Below are positions 8,345-15,202 of a stretch of 15,202 nucleotides of DNA, piece by piece. The position numbers were made by a program, and so were the translations under genes. Under the pieces are notes generated by a model. The model was not told the origin of the DNA. It saw nothing but the letters and a program-made list of their open reading frames with translations, and made no database searches. Source of the DNA: Monosiga brevicollis MX1 (lineage: Eukaryota; Opisthokonta; Choanoflagellata; Craspedida; Salpingoecidae); contig NW_001865063.1 in NCBI RefSeq assembly GCF_000002865.3, positions 184,233-199,434 on the forward strand, in the 5' to 3' direction. The first letter of the stretch is position 1. Each line of letters begins with the position of its first letter.

Positions 8345-11300
8345 ATGGCGCACGATGGGGCTGAGGCTGAGGCTGCGGCGATCGACCTTGAGACGATGGG
8401 ACGCATGGAGCTAGAGCCTTGGGAAAGCGTTCAGCAGCGGCTGGACTCGATCCGAGCGCGGGCACACCGGCAAATTCACCTTGATGGCAAGCTAGAGGAT
8501 GCTCTGAAGGGACTCACGGGTGTAATGGCGGAGCGCAACGCCTCAATCTGTGCTTGGGGCTCACGCGTGGTGGCCAACTATGCGCGAGTGGATGGTAAGT
8601 GCTGCCGTGCACCAGAGTGGAGGCCTCAGCTCGTAGCTTTTGCAAGGCTGCAAGGAGTTATTTTCTCTCTTTGATGATGCTCATGCCCTCTCCGCCCCCA
8701 CCTGTATGCCGCCATGATGGGTGACTTGGCCGGACTCGATCTAGCTGAAGCTCGAGACCTCGTTCTCGAGCTGGGCAGCTTGCCAGCCGTTATCACCGTG
8801 ATGCTTCGACATGCCAGCGCCGCTGATCTCGCCAAAGATGGCCTCACGGCACTACTGTATCTGTGTGACACTGGTACGCCTGTGGCTAATTGGTTTCCGG
8901 GTCAGACGCCACCGACAACGCGCTCACTGACTCGATTTCACCCCTCTTCTCAGAGAGTGTCTGCGCCGAAGCTACGGACAATGGCGTTTTCCAAACAAGC
9001 TTGGCAGCATGCGACAACTTTGATACGCGTGCCCCAATTCAGGAGCTGGCCGCTCGCACCCTCGCCAAGGTGGCCACTCATGGTGAGCAAGCTAACGCTC
9101 CACCGGGGCGTGACCTTTGCCGTTGTCCCTCATCTCTGCCGAATTTGTGCCGGTCCTTCACAGAGAGGGGCGCTCAAGCCTTGGTGGAAGCTGGCATTTT
9201 ACCTCGCCTTGTGCTGCGTTTGCAAGAGTTTATGGATGTACCGGCCACCATCATCGGGTGCTTGGAATGTTTTGGCGCCGCTGCCCGAACACTCGGTAGG
9301 CTCCCGCCAGCTTCCAATTCCCATGTCAATCTATTTTGCTCGGGCTTCGGGCTCTCATCATGCACCCATTTACGCTCTAGCCGAGGCGCGACTGCAATTG
9401 TGCATGAAAGAGATGGTATCTCTCTCCTCCAGTTTATTTGAAAAATACGAGCGAGACCCCTTGGTCCTCGCCGCTCTCTCCCGAGCACTTGCTGGCGTAG
9501 CCACTGCATGTACGCCCTGCCCGCCTACCCCCTACTCAACCCCAATCGATCCTGCTTGGTGGTTTGCCTCATATCCTAACCCGCCTGCTTCGTTGCCAGT
9601 TGAGTTTCGTCAGCTGGTGGCGCGCTCGTCCATGGCCATTCCGTTTGTGCATGCCTTTCACAAGCACGCCAAGCATTCCGAGGTAGCATACCAAGGCTCC
9701 GAGCTGGTGGCACGACTCGCCCGCAACCCTGCCGTGCGGTGCGTGCTTGTCGATCGACATCTAAGAAGAATCCCCTTTCTGATTGCCCGTTCGCCGTTGA
9801 CTGAGGTTTCGGTTGTTCTGTGCCAACGCAGTTTGCTCATGCAAGGACAAGGCGTCTTCCAAACGCTCATGAACATTATGAAGTACCATCGCGGTTGGTC
9901 ATTCGTTTTGGCAAAGCGTGATGATGCACTAGTGACCCAGGCGTTGGATCTCAGGTTTCTGAGGCCTCACGTGACTCGTATGCGGCTCAGATGATTCAAA
10001 TATTGTGCTCTTCGCGTGCTGGTCACTGGTCGAGCTCTCGAGCGACGATAAAACTGACGGCGAGGAATCACTCGATCGTGCAGGTGTGCTGCGCGTCATG
10101 CATGCTCGACCTTGGTGGGGCCCTGCACATTGGCGAGGTGTGCTCATAAAGTGCCCTCTGTGTGGGATTCCATCTGCTTACTCAACAGACGAACATGGCA
10201 AGACCTTGTTACATCGCGTGACCGATTGTATTCTGGATAGCCTGGCCCGACACCGAAAAACGGCAAGCGTACAACGTTACGGCACCAAGGCGCTGGAAAA
10301 CTTGGCACAGCGCGACGGTGAGAATCACTGCCGCTCTGTTTTTCTCCTTCAAAAGCATGTTATGTTTGAACATGAGCTTGAATACATTCATTCTTGCCCT
10401 CATTCGTGCAATCGTTACCAGATAAGTTGCGCATCTATATTGCCCAAGCCAACGGGATCCAAATTGTCATGCTAGGACTTCGTGCACATCTAGACAACGC
10501 CCACGTTTTGTCCAATGCCTTCCATTGCCTGGCAGTCATTGCACACGAGGGTAAGGCTCGAGCCAAAGGCTTGCCCTTGGAGTCGTCACTCACTGACATG
10601 GGCTTGTCTGTTTTTGCGATCTTGTCTCTGACGATAGACTCGGCCATGCATATCCACATTATCCAGATGCGTGGTGCTGAGGTGGTCGTTTCAGCCATGC
10701 GACGACACCCCGACGTAAGAGCTGTGGCTGCCATCTCTCGAGAGTCTGGTTTCTCTTTGGGGCACGCGTGGGGCCTGGTCACCCCTAACTTAACGACATG
10801 GCTCATTCATTTTATTGCCCGGGCTCGCCTTCCACCTTGCTTAGAACGAGGGTGTAGCCTTCAACGCTGCGAGGCTGCTGACCAATCTGGCCATGCAAGG
10901 TATGTTACTCAGCAACCACTGTTTTGAAAAGGTTTGATATACCTTAGGTTGAGTACCGTCCTCGATTTGTGGTGCACATGACAGACCTTTGCCGCGCGGA
11001 GGCTGTTCGACAAGGATGCCTCGATTTTGTGCTAAATGCTCTGGAGAAGCACGGAAGTTCCGCCGACATGGCATTTTATGGCTTGCGGTGCTTGGATAAT
11101 CTTGCCATGCACGGTTGGTGCTCTTTTGTCCAGCCAAGAAAAAGGCGTCCACTCACAACACTTTTCTCTCAGCCGGGACTCGAGATAAGTGCTGGATCGT
11201 GACGCGAGGCCTCATCCACGTGTGGTTTTTCTGTCTTTCGATAGACGCTGTGCGCGCACGGCTGCAAAGCCCGGTTACAAAGAAGCTGATCGTGGGAGTA

Positions 11301-13021
11301 TTAGTACATTTTGAAGATGATGCCGATGTTCAGCTTGCTGGGTGTCGATTGATTGAGCGCCTGGCGTTTAACGGTGAGAACTTCACGTGACTGCATCAAA
11401 TTTTCGGCCGCGTGCGTGTTTTTCACAGGTCATTCAAAACCTTCTGCCCGTGCTATCAGAGACTTCCAAGCCGGTGGCTGATAAAAGCGGAGTGGTTTGT
11501 GTGGTGCGTGGTCTGTTGAACCACGCCGAGGAAGAAGACCTTCTTGAAACGGCTACCATGGCCTTGACAAGCTTATTGCTTCACGGTACGTGTGTCATGA
11601 ACCTGCAAAGACAACGTATGCATGCGCTCGACTGGTCGTCACCACTCGACGGTGTCTGAGTGTCTGACATCACTCGCCGCACCATGTAGCGGCCAATCGC
11701 GAGACGTTGCTCAGCATGGGCAAGCTGGATCTACTCTGGCAGTGTTTGGCTCGAGCACACAACACCACGACGGACCTGGCTGTTGCCAGCATTGTCAATG
11801 CTTTGGCTTATGGAAACGGTGAGCGTCGCTCTTGGAATGTCCAAAAGCTTGCTATCGCGCAGCTAATCTCGGGGCTGCTCCTACCCAGACTCGGCAACGG
11901 GTGAACTCTTGGAGCTTCAGGCGGCAGAGCATCTGATTGCTCGGGCTCGCAGCACTTCCAACTACCAGCAAGCGGCTGTGGTTCTTGCTGCGCTTCGCAA
12001 CTTGTCGTCCCACCTCGGTAACCTCGGCCCCCGCTCGAAGCTGTCGATGCTTGCGCTATGAAAAGTGCGGCTGCATCACCATGGACTGATGATAGCTCAT
12101 GTATTCACATCATGTCTCGGGATGTTGATGCGCGTCTTGGATCACTAGAGCCACATCGGCGGGCAGTTGTAAATGCCAACGCAATTGAATTCGCGCTTGA
12201 CATCATGCAGCGCTGGAACGGGGACGAGAACATGTCCTTTTACGCTCTGGCGCTCATCAACAACCTTTGCCGATTGCGCGGTAAGGTGTTGAGTGGGATC
12301 GAAACTCTCAATGTGTTTGCCGCCCTGAAGGTTTATTTTATGTTCTGCTCAATTGTGTGCGCATATACTTGACGCAGATGTGGCGCATGCGGCTGTGAAA
12401 ACCCGCTTGCCAGCCTTCGTATTGGCCGTGTTGGAGCACGGGGACCATGACTCACGGTCGTACCGTGCCGCGTCGGAGTTGTTGGGACGCTTGCCAGAGC
12501 TCACAAAGAAGCAGCGACGGGATAGCTTGCGTGAGGCATCAGTCATCGTCCGGGCAGGGCGCTTGTCACCTGACACACAACTCATTTTGATCGAGGACGT
12601 GGATGAGGAAGTTGAGAGCAGCAATGACGATTCATTTCGCACTTGGGCATCTGAGGACGACGGCAAGGACGGCATTGAGGCACCGCTCTCGGATCGAGCC
12701 ACAGCCGACTTGGCCCAGCTGCAGCTGGGGGAGCAGTTTGAGTTTGGCTTGCCCTCAACATCTCGGCCTCACCGTGACTCACTCACGTCGAACCATGGTT
12801 TGGAGCGCCCGACCCAGTCAAATGGAAACGTGCAGGAGCAGAAGCGTGTGACTCCGACGACCCCTGCTGGAGCAGCGACCATGCCGTCACGGATCATCGA
12901 GGAGAACATTGCGGAGGAGAGCCAGCCCTATCGCGTGCATCATGCTGCGCTAAGCGATGCTGGCAACAAGAAATCGCATCCAAACACGCGGCCCACATCC
13001 TCATCCTCAAGCCGTATGTAA
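8345..13021 (+). CDS. Armadillo-repeat protein (19 exons, 956 aa), family member unidentified
   Basis: Exons: 8345..8594, 8745..8873, 8954..9082, 9164..9295, 9381..9509, 9600..9738, 9832..9893, 9991..10083, 10189..10317, 10422..10550, 10638..10714, 10845..10899, 10985..11113, 11245..11373, 11460..11585, 11690..11818, 11889..12017, 12149..12280, 12378..13021. They total 2871 nt, a multiple of three. The first in-frame ATG (8345) has A at -3 and G at +4. After an acidic N-terminus (~40 residues), about 15-16 repeats of ~43 residues fill residues ~60-790. Each follows an ARM pattern: a small residue or Gly before helix 2, hydrophobics, H-x-D/N near the turn, then hydrophobic helix 3 ending L-x-x-L-A. 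Examples end NLAMQ, NLAMH and RLAFN. The last ~165 residues are acidic, then Ser/Pro/Gln-rich and probably disordered. ARM solenoids bind protein partners; no kinase, U-box, SAM or TIR domain is visible, so the specific role is unknown. A HEAT-type assignment is possible. Splice choice is least certain at introns 1, 6, 7 and 14. Confidence 0.88.
8745..12280 (+). repeat. Exon-encoded armadillo repeat series (126-132 nt symmetric phase-1 exons)
   Basis: Exons of 129, 129, 132, 129, 129, 129, 129, 129, 126, 129, 129 and 132 nt, plus the split pair 77+55 = 132 nt, each carry one repeat. Boundary introns are phase 1, and the split codon reads Asp, Glu or Ala (Phe once). Exons 6-8 (139+62+93 nt) hold two repeats with altered introns. 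The protein repeats are diverged (no long identical stretches), so the duplications are old. Confidence 0.85.
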
Positions 13022-13270
13022 TGTCCACGCGTGCGAAGCACGCCTACATGAAAGCATTTTCCAAAGGAAAAAATTAAAAGATGAATGATGGTAATTGATT
13101 CGAAATTTTGAAAGAACGGGGCATGCGCGCGCTCTCATGTGTGGCAATATTATAATCATGATAAAAAAAAAAAAGAGGTCAATTAAAAGCTTGGAGCAGA
13201 TGTGACAACCACTGGGAGCGTGAGTGTCGCAGAGAAACGCAAAGCGTGGCTGATGAAGCACGATGACCCC
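13022..13270. other. Short convergent intergenic region
   Basis: It separates the 3' ends of the armadillo gene (+) and the NUP42-like gene (-) by 249 bases. It is AT-rich, with an A12 run near 13163, and should hold both polyadenylation sites. No other gene is seen. Confidence 0.8.
13073..13078 (+). promoter_or_regulatory. Candidate ATTAAA polyadenylation signal of the armadillo gene
   Basis: ATTAAA, the commonest variant of AATAAA, lies about 50 bases after the TAA stop. A second ATTAAA occurs near 13182. No canonical signal was found for the opposite-strand gene in this gap. Confidence 0.35.
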
Positions 13271-14812
13271 TCACTTTGCCCGGCAAAGCGCTTGAGGAGG
13301 CGGGCGTGTGGGGATTTTGTTTTGTTGAAAGCTGACAGCCGCAAACGCCGCCAGGTCGTCTTCTGTGAGGTCGGTTTCGGCCGAGTAGATGGTCTGTGAG
13401 TCCTTGAGAGCAACGGGCTCTAGAGAGCAAGACACAAACACCAAAGAAGAAACCATGAGGGGGACAGGGCCATGAGGGGAAGTGAGCGCTCGTTGGGATT
13501 GTCGACCAGAACGACGTAAAGAGTGAATTTCAACTTTGTTTCGAGGCAACAGACCTGACAAGGAAGGGTTCTGGCGCGCACGTTGAATGAGTGCTTCTAG
13601 CGCTGCATCGAAAGCGGGACCAGTTGCTCTCTGATGACCGGCGTTTGTGGATGAAGGCTTTCCAAAGACGCCACCACTCATGGGTTTGGAGCTCTGTCCA
13701 AAAGCACCGCCAGAGGTTTGACCAAAGCCCTGCTTGGAGTTGGACCCTTGAGCTACGAAGCCATTGTTATTGCCAGATTGACCAAACGTGCCACCCGACG
13801 GAGCGCCTTTGGTACTTTGACCAAATACGCCGCTGCCAACACCACCAGAGCCTGTTCCAGTATTTCCAAACACGCCGCCGCTACTGCCACTGGGATTCGG
13901 CGTAGCTTGACCAAACACACCACCAACAGACCCGTTGCCTCCCTTGCCACCCGGCTTGGCACTTTGACCAAAAACACTGCCGCTACCACCAGCATTATTT
14001 TGACCAAACACGCCATTGTTGCCACTTGGTTGGGCACTCTGACCGAAAACACTGCCGCTGCCGCCGCCACTACTTTGACCAAAGACGCCATTGTTGCCAC
14101 CTTGTTTGGCGCTTTGACCAAAAGCTCCACTGCCGCTGCCGCCTGATCCGGTGGCGGACTGGCCAAAAAGACCACCGCCACCTGGCTTGGCACTTTGGCC
14201 GAAAGCACCCCCGCCTCCGGGCCTTGCGGCTTGGCCAAAGAGACCACCGCCGCCACCACTTGGTTTTGGGCTCTGGGCAAAGGCCCCGCCTCCGGGACTT
14301 GCGGCTTGGCCAAAGACACCGCCGCCACTTGACTTGGCACTTTGGCCAAAAACGCTACCGCCTCCGGAACTTGTAGCTTGGCCAAAGAGACCGCCACCGC
14401 CACCACTCGGTTTCGGGCTCTGGGCAAAGGCCCCGCCTCCAGGACTTGCAGCTTGGCCAAAGAGACCACCACCAGTCCCAGCTCCGCTTTGCCCAAAAGT
14501 GGTACCTGCGCCCATTCCCGAATTAACATTGCCCCCACCAAAAATGCCGCTGCCTTGATTACCAGCTCCGGCCCGGGCGAATCCCGAAGAGGTACCTGCG
14601 TGTTGCCCAAAGCCGCTTTGGCCAAAGGTGGATGAGCCTGCTTGTTGCCCAAAGGTGGCCTGAGGCTGCTGCCCAAAGGTGGCCTGTTGGCCAAAGGTGG
14701 CCTGTTGTCCAAAGGTGGCCCCGGCGGCGCCGCCTGTGGGATGGACGTTCCGACATTTGGCACCAAAGCGGCACTTTCCCTGCAGAAAGTAATTGCACAC
14801 CTGCTGTGCCAT
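13271..14812 (-). CDS. NUP42: NUP42-like FG nucleoporin with CCCH zinc finger
   Basis: NUP42 (NLP1/hCG1; yeast Nup42/Rip1) sits on the cytoplasmic face of the nuclear pore, binds Gle1 and helps Gle1 activate Dbp5/DDX19 in mRNA export. The preferred model is complement(13271..13419, 13555..14812), 468 aa. The unspliced frame is also open and would give 513 aa. The N-terminus has a canonical CCCH finger, C6-x7-C14-x5-C20-x3-H24, at the same place as in human NUP42. Residues ~33-385 are Gly/Ser/Gln-rich with about 27 FG motifs, mostly FGQ. The C-terminal ~40 residues resemble the human Gle1-binding end: an acidic/Leu segment (LTEDDLAAF), then F-x5-KIP-x-RPPP. The ATG lies in ACCATGG, an ideal context. 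The gene is compact, and the human-type central coiled-coil region is not evident. It is convergent with the armadillo gene. The family call is strong; the exact intron donor is less certain. Confidence 0.9.
   Translation of the reverse strand: MAQQVCNYFLQGKCRFGAKCRNVHPTGGAAGATFGQQATFGQQATFGQQPQATFGQQAGSSTFGQSGFGQHAGTSSGFARAGAGNQGSGIFGGGNVNSGMGAGTTFGQSGAGTGGGLFGQAASPGGGAFAQSPKPSGGGGGLFGQATSSGGGSVFGQSAKSSGGGVFGQAASPGGGAFAQSPKPSGGGGGLFGQAARPGGGGAFGQSAKPGGGGLFGQSATGSGGSGSGAFGQSAKQGGNNGVFGQSSGGGSGSVFGQSAQPSGNNGVFGQNNAGGSGSVFGQSAKPGGKGGNGSVGGVFGQATPNPSGSSGGVFGNTGTGSGGVGSGVFGQSTKGAPSGGTFGQSGNNNGFVAQGSNSKQGFGQTSGGAFGQSSKPMSGGVFGKPSSTNAGHQRATGPAFDAALEALIQRARQNPSLSGLLPRNKVEIHSLRRSGRQSQRALTSPHGPVPLMVSSLVFVSCSLEPVALKDSQTIYSAETDLTEDDLAAFAAVSFQQNKIPTRPPPQALCRAK
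13420..13554 (-). other. Probable 135-nt in-frame intron of the NUP42-like gene, without stop codons
   Basis: On the - strand the donor is GTCTGT after TTGTCAG, and the acceptor CTCTCTAG follows a long T/C-rich tract. The same donor hexamer GTCTGT is used in DDX31 intron 10. Phases match (phase 1, giving Glu). The length is 45 codons with no stop, so splicing or retention both keep the frame. An alternative donor GTGCGC slightly upstream would also keep the frame. Confidence 0.65.
13655..14718 (-). repeat. FG/Gly-rich repeat region of the NUP42-like protein
   Basis: The region encodes about 27 Phe-Gly motifs in FGQ-S/A contexts separated by Gly/Ser/Lys/Pro/Asn linkers of roughly 8-20 residues. 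Near the N-terminus is a tight run of four TFGQQ units. The opposite strand reads as a Pro/Trp-rich open frame, which is a shadow. Confidence 0.9.
14229..14462 (-). repeat. Duplicated 87-bp FG module (14229-14315 and 14376-14462)
   Basis: Two 87-bp copies, offset by 147 bp, differ at six bases. In the coding frame all six are third-position synonymous changes, so both encode the same FGQ-AASPGGGAFAQ-SPKPSGGGGG-LFGQ module. Confidence 0.9.
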
Positions 14813-15010
14813 GGTGATGATGGCCTCACGCCCACCCCACCCAACAGCAACGAGCCACTCTCATCCAGCAAACTCCAACCTATATTCATCCAAGGTCAAC
14901 GTCGTCGATGGCGCTCACTGGTGGCGCTGACCGGTGGCGCTGTCCGTCGTCGTCCCCGCCCAAAAAAAAAAAAAAATAGAAAACGTTGCTCCTCAAAAAA
15001 AAAATTGAAA
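14813..15010. other. 5' flank of the NUP42-like gene
   Basis: No gene is supported. It contains a short imperfect tandem of GGTGGCGCTG (about 14919-14943) and two A runs (near 14960 and 14995) on the + strand. Relative to the - strand gene these are T-rich and lie in the promoter or 5' UTR. Confidence 0.6.
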
Positions 15011-15052
15011 TCTCTCTCTCTTTCGAATCTCTCAAATCTCTCTCAAATCTCT

Positions 15053-15142
<90 letters not shown>

Positions 15143-15154
15143 CTCTCTCTCTCT

Positions 15155-15202
<48 letters not shown>
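15011..15202. repeat. Second CT-rich array with CAAACTCTCT interruptions, running off the window
   Basis: It begins with diverged units (TCTCAAATCTC), then long pure CT runs broken by CAAACTCTCT, the same interruption seen at 3028-3258. It continues past the right edge. On the coding strand of the NUP42-like gene it reads as GA repeats, so it may instead belong to a + strand gene beyond the window. Confidence 0.95.

Noticed and set aside
8665-8750. Possible C/D snoRNA in armadillo intron 1 (TTGATGA ... CTGA)
   Set aside because: The C box lacks the leading purine, the only nearby CTGA starts at the downstream exon border, and there is no terminal stem. Coincidence is more likely.
10922-10949. 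Acceptor CTTAG at about 10948 for armadillo exon 13
   Set aside because: It gives an immediate in-frame TGA from the phase-1 donor. ACATGACAG ending at 10984 restores a 129-nt repeat exon.
11429-11459. Earlier acceptor (TTTTTCACAG at 11428) for armadillo exon 15
   Set aside because: From a phase-1 donor it leads to a frame that stops after 17 codons. The acceptor at 11459 gives a clean 126-nt phase-1 exon matching the repeat pattern.
14151-14558. + strand Pro/Trp-rich open frame of 135 codons (PPPPGLA-WPK repeats)
   Set aside because: It is the antisense of the FG/Gly-rich NUP42 repeats. The - strand carries the zinc finger, the Gle1-type C-terminus and a perfect Kozak start, so this is a shadow.
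13753-14889. Long - strand open frame of 378 codons overlapping NUP42
   Set aside because: It is the alternate frame of the same G/C-periodic repeat. It has no domain, and no start comparable to the ACCATGG of the NUP42 frame.

Overview
The window is nuclear DNA of an intron-rich, gene-dense unicellular eukaryote. Every internal gene is split by short GT-AG introns of about 65-180 bp. Start codons sit in good Kozak contexts, and intergenic gaps are a few hundred bases rich in microsatellites. The clearest proteins (DDX31/Dbp7 and NUP42) are pan-eukaryotic and both match the animal versions. A Ser/Thr-rich single-pass membrane protein and a very long armadillo protein would suit a free-living protist near animals, such as a choanoflagellate. 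That placement is inference, and other intron-rich protists (for example an amoeba) are not excluded.

Layout. (1) 1-2624, + strand: the 3' part of a gene for a mucin-like Ser/Thr-rich surface protein with one transmembrane helix and a tail of about 209 residues. Its 5' end lies outside the window. (2) 2625-3304: 3' UTR and intergenic DNA with TG, CA and long CT/CAAACTCTCT arrays. (3) 3305-7349, + strand: a complete 15-exon DEAD-box helicase of the DDX31/Dbp7 family (790 aa), a 60S ribosome assembly factor. (4) 7350-8344: about 1 kb with no secure gene, a weak coding-like stretch, and an AT-rich inverted-repeat island just upstream of the next gene. (5) 8345-13021, + strand: a complete 19-exon armadillo-repeat protein (956 aa). 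Nearly every repeat is one exon of 126-132 nt bounded by phase-1 introns. (6) 13022-13270: a short gap between convergent genes. (7) 13271-14812, - strand: a NUP42-like FG nucleoporin with an N-terminal CCCH zinc finger, about 27 FG motifs and the C-terminal Gle1-binding-type motif. (8) 14813-15202: its upstream region, ending in another CT/CAAACTCTCT array like the one before the helicase.

The spliced models were built by hand from reading frame, splice dinucleotides and remembered family alignments. All three complete models close with total lengths divisible by three. The genes do not form one pathway: DDX31 acts in nucleolar ribosome assembly, NUP42 in mRNA export at the pore, and the other two are unassigned. 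No mobile element, CRISPR array, tRNA or rRNA was found.

No new molecular system is evident. The most interesting structures are the exon-per-repeat armadillo gene, two possible regulated-intron cases (a stop-containing intron before the membrane helix, and a stop-free 135-nt intron in NUP42), an FG module duplicated with only synonymous changes, and the shared CT arrays at gene 5' flanks.
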